Source of the DNA: Sphingobium sp. AP50
GTDB taxonomy: Bacteria; Pseudomonadota; Alphaproteobacteria; Sphingomonadales; Sphingomonadaceae
Assembly (NCBI RefSeq): GCF_900109095.1
Contig: NZ_FNYZ01000005.1
Location: 1-64,000, forward strand
Direction of reading: 5' to 3'
Length of the DNA stretch: 64,000 bases
Shown: positions 1 through 8,374 of the stretch, one piece after another
Layout of the letters: each line of letters starts with the position of its first letter
Position numbering within the stretch: position 1 is the first letter of the stretch
Notes under the pieces: generated by a model
What the model was told of the DNA's origin: nothing
The model's input: only the letters and a program-made list of their open reading frames with translations
The model's database searches: none
Position numbers and translations under genes: made by a program

Positions 1-380
1 CATGATGGCTTCCAAGGTTGGTGTCGCAACCCCTCGGAATCATATCGAAACTCGGCCGTCCACCGTTGCGTTAGCGTTCCGACACAGCCTCTAAGAGCCA
101 ACCATCACCGGCGCCCAACTGCACCGTAACGATTGATGTCCGACGCTGCCGCCCCGCTATGGCGACCAACGGCCACACCCTGCCTGTGATCCCACCATTC
201 ACCCGCGCTCGGCATATAGTGGCGATGCTCCCCTCAAGAGCCCCTTAAAACAAGGATCGGAGCAGAGGTTGACATAAAACCCCTTCCAGAGGAGCAGAAG
301 TTGAAAATCAGCCCTGATCCTCTGGTGACAAAAGCGCCGGAATGCGTGGTTGTCAGGAGCAGTCTTCCTGACAACCGACA
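1..380. other. Non-coding stretch, nothing recognised
   Basis: No reading frame here has convincing protein character; the frames on both strands are short or look like antisense noise. The only visible structure is a hairpin at its right end (348-376). The left part could be the edge of a feature that lies outside the window. I see no RNA gene in it. Confidence 0.4.
348..376 (-). terminator. Hairpin downstream of the small membrane-protein gene
   Basis: An 11-bp perfect stem (GGTTGTCAGGA / TCCTGACAACC) with a 7-base loop lies 4 bases past the stop codon of the 30-residue gene on the minus strand. There is no good T-tract after it, so it could be a weak terminator or an mRNA 3'-end stabiliser. 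Confidence 0.4.
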
Positions 381-473
381 TCAGCCGTAAAACAGCATGA
401 ACAGCAGGCCCATGAGGGTCAGCAGCAGCGCGAACCACAGGAAACCGAAATCGGGCTTGTCGGGGTCACGCAT
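381..473 (-). CDS. Very small single-helix membrane protein (30 aa)
   Basis: A 30-codon frame reads MRDPDKPDFGF followed by an uninterrupted run of Leu, Phe, Trp, Ala and Met up to the final Tyr-Gly. That is a charged cytoplasmic head and one transmembrane helix, a composition unlikely to arise by chance. It lies just downstream of the transaldolase gene on the same strand (about 90 bases apart), so it may share its transcript. The ribosome-binding site is weak. Function is unknown; small single-helix proteins of this kind often associate with larger membrane complexes, but nothing here says which. Too short to be called by most gene finders. Confidence 0.5.
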   Translation of the reverse strand: MRDPDKPDFGFLWFALLLTLMGLLFMLFYG

Positions 474-563
474 AGGTCAGTCCATCATTCGGCAACGGCC
501 CGCCCTGACCTTCCAACGCCATCATAGGGACGGTGGAAGCCAAAGCGGGCCGGTGCGGATCTA

Positions 564-1217
564 TCAGAGAATCGTCTGGCCGGTCTTGGCCCAGTCGGCG
601 GCGAAGCCTTCGAGGCCCTTGTCGGTCAGCACATGCTTGGACAGCATCTTGATGACGGATGGCGGTGCGGTCATCACGTCGGCGCCGATGCGGGCGCTTT
701 CCAGCACATGGATAGGGTGACGGACCGAGGCGACCAGGATTTCAGTGTCGAAACCATAATTGTCATAGATCAGGCGGATATCGCCGATCAGCGCCATGCC
801 GTCGAAGCCATTATCGTCATGGCGGCCGACGAAGGGCGAGATGAAGCTGGCGCCGGCCTTGGCCGCGAGCAGGGCCTGATTGGCCGAGAAGCAAAGGGTC
901 ACATTGACCAACGTTCCATCGTCGGTCAGCGCCTTGCAAGTCTTGAGCCCGTCGATGGTCAGCGGCACCTTGATGCAGACATTGTCGGCGATCTTGCGAA
1001 GGACTTCGGCTTCCTTCATCATCGTTTCATGGTCGAGCGCGACCACTTCGGCGGACACCGGACCATCCACAATACCGCAGATTTCCTCCACCACTTCCAG
1101 GAACTTGCGGCCCGACTTGTGGATCAGCGAGGGGTTGGTGGTGACGCCGTCGAGCAGGCCGGTGGCGGCGAGTTCACGGATTTCGGCGGTGTCGGCGGTG
1201 TCGACGAAGAATTTCAT
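564..1217 (-). CDS. tal: Transaldolase, fructose-6-phosphate aldolase type
   Basis: A 217-residue protein of the short transaldolase (TalC/FSA, TAL8) subfamily, a cytoplasmic TIM barrel that moves a dihydroxyacetone unit between sugar phosphates in the non-oxidative pentose phosphate pathway. The N-terminus MKFFVDTAD, the TTNPSL motif (about residues 27-32), the Schiff-base lysine in CIKVPLT (about residue 83) and the SPFVGR motif are all present, and the length is typical for the subfamily. Whether it acts as a true transaldolase or as an FSA-type aldolase cannot be decided from sequence alone. It is divergent from the DUF2490 gene on its right. Confidence 0.93.
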   Translation of the reverse strand: MKFFVDTADTAEIRELAATGLLDGVTTNPSLIHKSGRKFLEVVEEICGIVDGPVSAEVVALDHETMMKEAEVLRKIADNVCIKVPLTIDGLKTCKALTDDGTLVNVTLCFSANQALLAAKAGASFISPFVGRHDDNGFDGMALIGDIRLIYDNYGFDTEILVASVRHPIHVLESARIGADVMTAPPSVIKMLSKHVLTDKGLEGFAADWAKTGQTIL

Positions 1218-1349
1218 GGGATGGACTCCGGGGATGGGCGAATCGCGCCCCTTTAGCGACTGCCGGCCGGATTCGCCATCTTGCGCGACACGAATTGCAT
1301 CGGCGATGCGGCCAGACTAAGGCGTCGGCACCTTTCCAAAGGACCAGAC

Positions 1350-2009
1350 ATGCCCTGTTCGCCCCGCGCCCGCTTCGCCACGGGGCTATGCCTCCTCCTT
1401 GCGCCCATGCCCGCCATTGCTGCCGAAAGCGAGAGTCAGGCGTGGATGACCGAGCAGGCGACAGTGCGCATCGACGACGCCAATATCGTCACGATCGATT
1501 CGAGCCAGCGCCTGCGGTCCGACGCCAATAGCGGCGGCGAACAGTTTGTTGCGCGGATCGGGCTGGATCATGAAATCGCGCCCCATGTGCAACTGGGTGG
1601 CGGCATCGCTTATCTCGACAGCGAGGTGGACAAGGAACTGCGCCTGTTTCAGCAGGCGATCGTGACGAAAGGCGTGTGGCTAAGCCGTACCCGGATTGAA
1701 CAGCGATTCTTCAGCACGGCAGATGAGCCAAGCTGGCGATTGCGGCAACGGGTGCAGGCATCGGTGCCGATCGATCGCGCAAAGAAGTGGACGGTGGTGG
1801 CCGCGACCGAACTCTTCTTCCACCTCAACCGCGCAAGGCCCAGCGACAAGACCGGCCTGGCCATGATGCGCAACCAGATCGGCCTGCGCCACCCGATCGC
1901 CAAGGCGCTGGACGCGCAACTCCTTTATATGCGGCAGCAGAATTTTCGGGATGGGCGGCCGGATGTCGTGTCCCACATCCCCTGGCTGACGCTAAGCTGG
2001 CGGCTGTAG
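1350..2009 (+). CDS. DUF2490-family outer-membrane protein
   Basis: A 219-residue exported protein. The N-terminus (MPCSPRARF, then a hydrophobic stretch ending MPAIAA) is a Sec signal peptide with cleavage probably before ESES. The mature part has alternating polar and hydrophobic strands, a WRLRQR stretch and a C-terminal aromatic strand (LTLSWRL), as in the DUF2490 family of predicted beta-barrels. The start at 1350 was chosen over an upstream in-frame start because it gives the signal peptide and has an AAAGGA ribosome-binding site. No substrate is known for the family. Located 46 bases before priA on the same strand. Confidence 0.75.
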   Translation: MPCSPRARFATGLCLLLAPMPAIAAESESQAWMTEQATVRIDDANIVTIDSSQRLRSDANSGGEQFVARIGLDHEIAPHVQLGGGIAYLDSEVDKELRLFQQAIVTKGVWLSRTRIEQRFFSTADEPSWRLRQRVQASVPIDRAKKWTVVAATELFFHLNRARPSDKTGLAMMRNQIGLRHPIAKALDAQLLYMRQQNFRDGRPDVVSHIPWLTLSWRL

Positions 2010-2055
2010 CCGCGAAGCCATTGCGCCCCGCGCCCAGCGCTTTAAGGACAGTGCC

Positions 2056-4227
2056 ATGTCGTCCCGCGCCCGTGTCCTGATCCTGAACGCTGCCCTGGGG
2101 CCGCTCGACTATCGCGTGCCGCATGGCATGCGGGTGGAGCCGGGCAGCATCGTCGTCGCACCGCTGGGACCGCGCCAGCTGATCGGCGTGGTGTGGGAGG
2201 AGGATAGTTTCCCCGATATCGACACGGTCGGCGACAACAGGCTGCGCAATTTGCTGGAGGTGGTGGATGCGCCGCCCCTGCCCGAACCGCTGCGCCGGCT
2301 TATCGAATGGACAGCGGATTATTATCTGAGCCCGCCCGCCGCGGTATTGCGCATGGCGCTGTCGTCCATGGCGGCGCTGGAGGGCGCGCGGACGGTGATC
2401 GAATATCGGGCCACCGGCGCGGTGCCCGACCGGATGACCGAACAGCGGAGCCAAGCGCTGGAGCGGATCGGCGAGCGACAGGGGCTGATCCGCGAACTGG
2501 CGATGATCGGCGGGGTGAGCGACGCGGTGATCCGCGGCCTTATCAAGCAGGACATATTCGAGGCGGTGGAGGTAAGCGTGGATACGCCCTTCCCCATGCC
2601 CGATCCTGCGCATGCCCAGCCTGTGCTGTCGGAAGCGCAGACGGCAGCGGCCAAACAGATGGCCGACGCTGTGCGCGCGCACGATTTCGCGCCCTTTCTG
2701 CTCGACGGCGTCACCGGATCGGGCAAGACGGAGGTCTATTTCGAGGCGATCGCGGCGGCCATCCGCGCCGACCGGCAGACTTTGGTGCTGCTCCCCGAAA
2801 TCGCGCTGACCGAGCCGTTTCTGGAGCGGTTCGAAAAGCGGTTCGGCACGGTGCCGGTCAACTGGCACAGCGGCCTGCGCCAGAGCGAGCGGCGGCGGGC
2901 CTGGCGCGCCATCGCCAGCGGGCAGGCGCAGGTGGTGGTGGGTGCGCGATCGGCGCTGTTCCTGCCCTATCCGAACCTTGGCCTGATCGTCGTGGACGAA
3001 GCGCATGAAGCCAGCTTCAAGCAGGAGGAAGGCGTCCATTATCACGCCCGCGACGTGGCGGTGATGCGCGGGCTGATGGAGAAATTCCCGGTCATCCTCG
3101 CCTCCGCCACGCCCGCGATCGAGACGCGGCATCAGGTGGAACTGGGCCGCTATGCCGAAATCAAGCTGCCGTCGCGCTATGGCGGAGCGGAGATGCCGTC
3201 CATCGAGGGCGTCAACCTGCTGACAGATCCGCCAGAGCGCGGCCGCTGGATCGCGCCGCCTGTGGTCAAGGCGATCGACGCGGTGATGGAAAAGGGCGAG
3301 CAGAGCCTGCTGTTTCTCAACCGGCGCGGCTATGCGCCGCTGACGCTCTGCCGTCATTGTGGTTATCGCTTCCAATGCCCCAATTGCACCGCCTGGATGG
3401 TGGAGCATCGGCTGACGCACCGACTGGCCTGTCACCATTGCGGCCATGTCGTCCCGGCCCCGCGCCGCTGCCCGGAGTGCAAGGAAGAGGATTCGCTGGT
3501 CGCCTGCGGTCCCGGCGTGGAGCGGATCGCCGACGAGGTGAAAGCGCTATGGCCACAGGCGCGGATCGCCATCGCGACATCGGATACGCTGCATTCGCCG
3601 GCGCGAGCGGCCGACTTCGTGAAGTCGGTGGAGGCAGGTGATATCGACATCATCGTTGGCACCCAGCTCATCACCAAGGGCTATCATTTCCCCAACCTGA
3701 CCCTCGTGGGCGTGATCGACGCCGATCTGGGGCTGGAGGGCGGAGACTTGCGCGCGGCGGAGCGAACCTTCCAGCAGATCGTGCAGGTAGCCGGGCGTGC
3801 GGGACGCGGGGAGAAGCCCGGCAAGGTCTTCATCCAGACGCGCATGCCCGAAAGCGAGGTTATCAAGGCGCTGATCGACGGCGATACCGAACGATTCTAC
3901 TGGGTGGAGACGGAGAACAGGCGGCGCGCCAACGCCCCGCCCTTCGGCAGGTTCGCCGCCATCATCATATCGAGCGAAAATGCCGATGAGGCGGCGCAGA
4001 CCGCGCGGCTGATCGGCAAGTCGGCGCCGGTGATAGAGGGCATGCGCGTCTATGGCCCCGCCCCTGCACCACTATCCGTGCTGCGCGGACGGCATCGCCA
4101 TCGCCTGCTGATCCATGCGACGCGGCAGGTGGATGTGCAGGCGGCAATCCGCGAATGGCTGGGCAATCTGGCGTGGAAATCGGGGACGCGCGTGGCTGTG
4201 GATATCGATCCCTATAGCTTCATGTAG
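2056..4227 (+). CDS. priA: Primosomal protein N' (replication restart helicase PriA)
   Basis: 723 residues, the usual length for PriA. PriA recognises stalled forks and D-loops, unwinds the lagging arm with 3'-5' helicase activity and loads the replicative helicase. Visible are the N-terminal DNA-binding domain, a Walker A motif (GVTGSGKTE, about residue 220), a DEAH box (VVDEAHEASF), the cysteine-rich insertion with eight Cys in four CxxC pairs (LCRHCG, CPNC, CHHCG, CPEC) that binds two zinc ions, and helicase motifs V and VI (GTQLITKG, QVAGRAGRG). It converges on yfiB with only three bases between the stop codons. Confidence 0.97.
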   Translation: MSSRARVLILNAALGPLDYRVPHGMRVEPGSIVVAPLGPRQLIGVVWEEDSFPDIDTVGDNRLRNLLEVVDAPPLPEPLRRLIEWTADYYLSPPAAVLRMALSSMAALEGARTVIEYRATGAVPDRMTEQRSQALERIGERQGLIRELAMIGGVSDAVIRGLIKQDIFEAVEVSVDTPFPMPDPAHAQPVLSEAQTAAAKQMADAVRAHDFAPFLLDGVTGSGKTEVYFEAIAAAIRADRQTLVLLPEIALTEPFLERFEKRFGTVPVNWHSGLRQSERRRAWRAIASGQAQVVVGARSALFLPYPNLGLIVVDEAHEASFKQEEGVHYHARDVAVMRGLMEKFPVILASATPAIETRHQVELGRYAEIKLPSRYGGAEMPSIEGVNLLTDPPERGRWIAPPVVKAIDAVMEKGEQSLLFLNRRGYAPLTLCRHCGYRFQCPNCTAWMVEHRLTHRLACHHCGHVVPAPRRCPECKEEDSLVACGPGVERIADEVKALWPQARIAIATSDTLHSPARAADFVKSVEAGDIDIIVGTQLITKGYHFPNLTLVGVIDADLGLEGGDLRAAERTFQQIVQVAGRAGRGEKPGKVFIQTRMPESEVIKALIDGDTERFYWVETENRRRANAPPFGRFAAIIISSENADEAAQTARLIGKSAPVIEGMRVYGPAPAPLSVLRGRHRHRLLIHATRQVDVQAAIREWLGNLAWKSGTRVAVDIDPYSFM

Positions 4228-4230
4228 ACG

Positions 4231-4728
4231 TCAGGACGCATCGGCGGGCGAGACGATGATGACCACGCGACGATTTTCCCGGCGCCCGTCCGCCGAGCGG
4301 TTGCTTTCCACCGGCACCCGCGCGCCCATGCCCACGACCCGCATCGCCGGCCGGGCCATGCCGCCGACAATCATGGCATCGGCCACCGCCTGTGCACGGC
4401 GGAGCGAAAGCGCTTCATTATAGCTGGCTGCGCCGGTGGAATCGGTGTGCCCTTCCACCCGCGCGCCACGAATGTCGACCGCGACCAGCGCGGCGGAAAT
4501 ATGGCCGATCGCGACTTTCTGGTTCGCGATCAATGTGCTTTCATCGGTCGCAAAGAGCAGTCGATCGGCCATGCCGAACTGCCAGTCGTCCCCTGCCGGT
4601 TCGAAACCCTGTTGCTGAAGCGCGACGACCTGACGCGCCGTGAAGCCGGACGGCCGCTGCGGCTGAACCGTCTGGCAGGCGGCCAGCAGGCCTAGCGAGA
4701 CGATCAGCAAAATCCGGTGCATGCTCAT
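4231..4728 (-). CDS. yfiB: YfiB-type OmpA-domain outer-membrane lipoprotein
   Basis: 165 residues: a lipoprotein signal with lipobox LLAACQ (Cys18), then a short linker and an OmpA-type peptidoglycan-binding domain with the VEGHTDSTG motif and the following SLRRAQAVADAM helix. It is the last gene of a three-gene operon with yfiR and yfiN. In Pseudomonas aeruginosa YfiB is the outer-membrane partner that sequesters YfiR and so releases the diguanylate cyclase YfiN; that role is inferred here from gene order and domain content. The start at 4728 is set by a strong AAGGAGG site; an upstream in-frame start would bury the signal peptide. The gap to yfiN is 13 bases. Confidence 0.85.
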   Translation of the reverse strand: MSMHRILLIVSLGLLAACQTVQPQRPSGFTARQVVALQQQGFEPAGDDWQFGMADRLLFATDESTLIANQKVAIGHISAALVAVDIRGARVEGHTDSTGAASYNEALSLRRAQAVADAMIVGGMARPAMRVVGMGARVPVESNRSADGRRENRRVVIIVSPADAS

Positions 4729-4741
4729 TTTATACCCCTCC

Positions 4742-5965
4742 TTATTCCCTGCCGCCTGCACGCCGTCCCTTGGCTGCATACATGGCCGCGTCCGCATGGC
4801 GCAGCAGGTCGCGCGCGTCTGCGCTGTCCTGCGGGTATCGGGCGCTGCCGATGCTGAGCGAGCCATCGACGCTCTGGCCGCCGGGCAGCATGATCGGCTG
4901 GCGCATACCGTCCAGAATGCGCATCTTGATCGCTTCCAGTTCCTCCGGCCCGACGCCCGGCGCCAGAATCAGCGCGAATTCGTCGCCGCCCAGACGGAAG
5001 GCCTGATCGCCAATGCGCAGCCCGGTCCGCAACCGCGCGGCGATAACGATCAGCATCGCATCCCCTGCATCATGGCCATAGGTGTCGTTGACCGGCTTGA
5101 ACCGGTTCACGTCCAGATAGAGGATTGCGAAAGGCAGGTTCAGTGCATCCGCCTGCGCCATGGTGGCAGGCAAAGAACGTTCGAACATGGCACGATTGCC
5201 AAGGCCCGTCAGCGCGTCACGGGTCGCCTGCCGCTCCAGCATGCGATTATGCGACAGGAGACCGCTATGCCAGTCGCTCAACTCCTCCAGCAAGGCGTTG
5301 AAATCGCGGCCCAACTGATCGACTTCGCGAATATGGGAGCGGGGTGCGCGGCGGTCGAACTGTCGATTGGCGCGAACTTCATGGGCGACTTCCGCGATCC
5401 GGCCCAGCGGGTCGGTAACGTCGCGCTGCAAGCGCCGCGCCAGTGCCCAGGTCGCGATCAGGGTGAGCACAAGGCAGGCGATCGCCGTGGCCAGACCCGA
5501 CAGGATGAAGCGCCCCAGCCCCTCTGCCCCGCCATGGACGCTGACCCGCGCGATCAGCCGGTCGCCGCGCCGGACCTCCACTGTAGCCGGGGATGGCGCG
5601 ACCAGATTGGCGATGCCGCCCTCGATCATCGTCATGATGCCATCGCCGGGCCGACGCCAGATGACCAGTTCTCGCCCCTGCGGATCACGCACATCGACCC
5701 GGTGCACGCTTTCGGACGCGGCGACGGCGGCAATGCCGCTGCGCGCAGCCTCCATATCGTCGAACATCAGCGCCGGTTCGACCGTATAGGCAACAGTCCG
5801 GGCGATCAGCGCGAGATTGCGGTCGGCATAGCCGCGAATGACGAGAACACCGGTGACGGTCAGGGTCACCCCCGCCATCAGCACGGCAAAGAGGATCAGG
5901 CGCATATGCGCGCGGGCCAGTACCTGACGCAGGGTCGGCATGACTTTATCGACGGGGGCTGACAT
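4742..5965 (-). CDS. yfiN: YfiN-type membrane diguanylate cyclase
   Basis: 407 residues. Layout: transmembrane helix at about 21-43, a periplasmic sensor region of about 105 residues (CHASE8-like position and size), a second helix at about 152-174, a HAMP linker (about 175-230) and a GGDEF domain. The active-site motif GGDEF (326-330) is intact, and an RxxD inhibitory-site motif (RIGD, 317-320) lies five residues before it. It should make cyclic di-GMP from GTP at the inner membrane. Flanked by yfiR (3-base gap) and yfiB, in the R-N-B order known from Pseudomonas, so its periplasmic domain is expected to be held inactive by YfiR. Confidence 0.9.
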   Translation of the reverse strand: MSAPVDKVMPTLRQVLARAHMRLILFAVLMAGVTLTVTGVLVIRGYADRNLALIARTVAYTVEPALMFDDMEAARSGIAAVAASESVHRVDVRDPQGRELVIWRRPGDGIMTMIEGGIANLVAPSPATVEVRRGDRLIARVSVHGGAEGLGRFILSGLATAIACLVLTLIATWALARRLQRDVTDPLGRIAEVAHEVRANRQFDRRAPRSHIREVDQLGRDFNALLEELSDWHSGLLSHNRMLERQATRDALTGLGNRAMFERSLPATMAQADALNLPFAILYLDVNRFKPVNDTYGHDAGDAMLIVIAARLRTGLRIGDQAFRLGGDEFALILAPGVGPEELEAIKMRILDGMRQPIMLPGGQSVDGSLSIGSARYPQDSADARDLLRHADAAMYAAKGRRAGGRE

Positions 5966-5968
5966 GGT

Positions 5969-6520
5969 TCAATAGCCTCCTTTCGACAGGCGCAGGACAC
6001 GGGGATCGATCCGCACGGCCGATCGCGACACAGCGTCGATATTAAGCTGGAAGGACAGGGTTTGCGGCGCGTAGAGCAGGCAGAAGATCGCCCCGCTGCG
6101 GCAATCCGGGTCGTCCTCCGCGATGGTCAGGACCGGTTGGCCGCGGGTATCGGCGATCAGGCCCTGCATCGGCGCAGGGTCGAGCCGACCGATATAGAGG
6201 GCGTCGCAACCTTCTGATCGGGCTGAAGCCGATCCGGTCACACTGGAAAACTGGAGTTGGGCGCCGTTGGACAGGCTGATGTCGGCCAGCCGCCCGGCAT
6301 GGCGCGCAGTACCGGCCAGACAGAAGCGAACCACCGGTCGGGGCGTCGGCCAGCGCGTATATTCCAGCATCGCGCCGACCATACGCGCGGTCCCGGCCGC
6401 CGTTGCATCCGTACCGGTGCCCAGTGGCAACATGGCAGGCTGGATCGTGGGAACCGCAAAGGCGACGGTCGGGATCAATAGCAACAGGTAGAAGAAGATA
6501 CTGCGCAAGCCCGACCTCAA
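5969..6520 (-). CDS. yfiR: YfiR-type periplasmic repressor of YfiN
   Basis: 183 residues with a Sec signal (hydrophobic run ending VAFA, residues 1-22). The mature part has exactly four cysteines, Cys67, Cys105, Cys140 and Cys147. The spacing matches the two disulfides described for Pseudomonas YfiR (the long pair about 38 apart, the short pair 7 apart). YfiR binds the periplasmic domain of YfiN and represses it; loss of the disulfide state or capture by YfiB relieves repression. First gene of the operon; the leader upstream (6521-6658) is AT-rich compared with its surroundings and probably holds the promoter. Confidence 0.87.
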   Translation of the reverse strand: MRSGLRSIFFYLLLLIPTVAFAVPTIQPAMLPLGTGTDATAAGTARMVGAMLEYTRWPTPRPVVRFCLAGTARHAGRLADISLSNGAQLQFSSVTGSASARSEGCDALYIGRLDPAPMQGLIADTRGQPVLTIAEDDPDCRSGAIFCLLYAPQTLSFQLNIDAVSRSAVRIDPRVLRLSKGGY

Positions 6521-6658
6521 TCCCCAGACTCATCAAGGTCGGGCCGACTATAGTTAATCACACGTAAAATACAGCAAAAATCATTCCGCTCGCGAGACGG
6601 TATCGGAACGGGCCGTGCGTCGCTGGCGAAGGTCTGTGCGACAGGCTAAGCTGACGAG

Positions 6659-6865
6659 ATGGACAGCCCGTGTCGCAACCTCTGTTCGCTCGACCGCAAC
6701 CGGCACTATTGTACCGGCTGCGGCCGGACGATCGAGGAGATCGTCCATTGGCGCAGCCTGGGCGACGCGCAGCGCATGGTGGTCATGCAGCGGGTGCGGG
6801 ACTTCCAGCCGGAGCGGCAGGCTTCTTCTTCGCCGCCTGCGCATCATAGTCCGCCTTCATCCTGA
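6659..6865 (+). CDS. DUF1289 family Cys-rich small protein
   Basis: 68 residues. The first 50 match the DUF1289 pattern: SPCRNLCSLD, then YCTGCGRTIEEI and a WRSLGDAQR stretch; the four cysteines probably bind a metal. The family is common in proteobacteria and has no settled function. The last 17 residues (Ser, Pro and His rich) are unlike the family and are encoded in DNA that is antisense to the end of the next gene, an 83-base convergent overlap, so the C-terminal tail looks like read-through after loss of an ancestral stop codon. Confidence 0.8.
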   Translation: MDSPCRNLCSLDRNRHYCTGCGRTIEEIVHWRSLGDAQRMVVMQRVRDFQPERQASSSPPAHHSPPSS

Positions 6866-8300
6866 TCGCCGCTTCGCGCATCTCCGATCCGTGCGGAGAA
6901 AAGGCAATCGGATCGAGCAGGATCGAGGCGGCTTCATATTCGCCGCGAAAGGCCATCGCCCGGGCGATCTGGAAACGATAATTGGGATTTTGCGGCAACA
7001 GAGTGAAAGCCTTGTATAGACCGTCATAGCCAATGTCGGGCATTTTGCCGCCCCGCATGGCGTGATAGCGGTAGAAGAGCGCGAGCGGCACCGGATCTTC
7101 CGTATCGGCGCGATTGGCGCGCACGATGGAGGTCAATGCGGCCTTCCAGTCTTCCTCCTTGTCGCTATCCTGCGCGCGGGCCAGCAGGGCTTCGGCCCGC
7201 ACCGCATAGGCACGGGACGCTTGGGGATCGATTGCAATCGCGCGGTCGGCATCAGCCAGCGCAGCGTCCGGTTGCTCCGCGTCCCATTCCGCCTCCGCCA
7301 ACAGCGCCAGGGCATAGGCATTCCCCGGATATTTGGCGGCAGTAGTACGGATAGACGCGACCAGCGCAGGCATCTCCTCGGTATTCGGGCGGTGGATGAG
7401 ATGCAGTTCATCCTCCATCAGCGCGCCCTGCGCCGGATCGACAGGCACCACCGTAACGGCGCCGATATTCATCTCCTGCGGCTTTAAGACCGATATATAG
7501 AGGCGCTTGCTCATATAGGCCTTCAGCACCTTTTCCAGTCCTGCCACGCCCCCTTCGAAATAGTCGTCCGGCTTCACGTCCGGCTTCCCCTGCGCCAGAT
7601 CGTTGAGATAGCGGGTCATCCCCGCCGTATAGGCATTCTTGTTCTGGAAATAATAATGGGTGAGCAGCCAGGCAGTGCCATAATAGCGATCCCCATCCCG
7701 CAGGTTCAGGCCATCGGTCGTGCGGGACAATAATTGGGCGAGCGGATAAGGCTGGCCCTGAACCAGACCGGGCACCCGGCCCATCGGCACCTTGGCGAAC
7801 TGGATCGACCCGTCCTTCGGGAATTCCACGACCGAGAAAAATTCCGCGAACCCTTCCACATACCAGGCAGGATAGGCCGCCGGGAAATGATGCAGCATGA
7901 AATGATGGGTATATTCGTGGAATAAGATTTCTTCAGCGCCAGTGTCATACATGCCCGTCTTGGCGCCCCGCGCCAGAAAGGCATAAGCCGTGCGATCGGA
8001 CGTGGTGTAATAGCCCGCAATGTTGGGATTACGGGCCAGCGCCTTCACCTTGCCCTCGTTCGACAGAAGATAGACCTTTACCGGGCTTCCCTTGTCGGGG
8101 CTGATCACGCCGGTCAGGCGGCGCAGCAGGAAATCGAACTTTTCCAGTCGTTCTGCAAAGCCCCTCAGCTTTTCGTCATTGCCTTCGCTATAAACGGTGA
8201 AATGCCGGGTTTGCGCCTGATACCAGGTCGCTTGCGCACCGACTGGCACACCCCCGCCAAGCAGCAAGGCCAACACGGCTTTTATCCAGAATCGCTTCAT
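6783..8300 (-). CDS. Exported metalloprotease-like protein with TPR-like C-terminus
   Basis: 505 residues. A signal peptide (MKRFWIKAVL to about VGAQA) is followed by a domain with the zinc-protease motif HEYTH (128-132) and, about 17-21 residues on, glutamates in VEGFAEFF that could be the third ligand (gluzincin-like). The C-terminal half is Ala-rich helical, with tetratricopeptide-like repeats (for example YALALLAEAEWD and SRAYAVRAEALLA), and ends in an Ala/Pro/Lys tail. The start at 8300 is chosen because it begins the signal peptide. It could be a periplasmic peptidase or an inactive scaffold; I cannot name a substrate. Convergent overlap with the DUF1289 gene. Confidence 0.7.
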   Translation of the reverse strand: MKRFWIKAVLALLLGGGVPVGAQATWYQAQTRHFTVYSEGNDEKLRGFAERLEKFDFLLRRLTGVISPDKGSPVKVYLLSNEGKVKALARNPNIAGYYTTSDRTAYAFLARGAKTGMYDTGAEEILFHEYTHHFMLHHFPAAYPAWYVEGFAEFFSVVEFPKDGSIQFAKVPMGRVPGLVQGQPYPLAQLLSRTTDGLNLRDGDRYYGTAWLLTHYYFQNKNAYTAGMTRYLNDLAQGKPDVKPDDYFEGGVAGLEKVLKAYMSKRLYISVLKPQEMNIGAVTVVPVDPAQGALMEDELHLIHRPNTEEMPALVASIRTTAAKYPGNAYALALLAEAEWDAEQPDAALADADRAIAIDPQASRAYAVRAEALLARAQDSDKEEDWKAALTSIVRANRADTEDPVPLALFYRYHAMRGGKMPDIGYDGLYKAFTLLPQNPNYRFQIARAMAFRGEYEAASILLDPIAFSPHGSEMREAAIRMKADYDAQAAKKKPAAPAGSPAPAA

Positions 8301-8374
8301 CCCCAAACCGCTCCCCAATACCCGGGAAGCAAGGTGGCCGAAGGCAGGCATGATGAAAAGCCGTAATCTCTCCG

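Noticed and set aside
1..200. Possible insertion-sequence end at the left edge
   Set aside because: A few terminal-like bases only; no transposase or inverted repeat pair can be seen within the window.
199..438. A 79-codon minus-strand frame at the left end
   Set aside because: It overlaps the convincing 30-residue membrane protein in another frame and has no family features.
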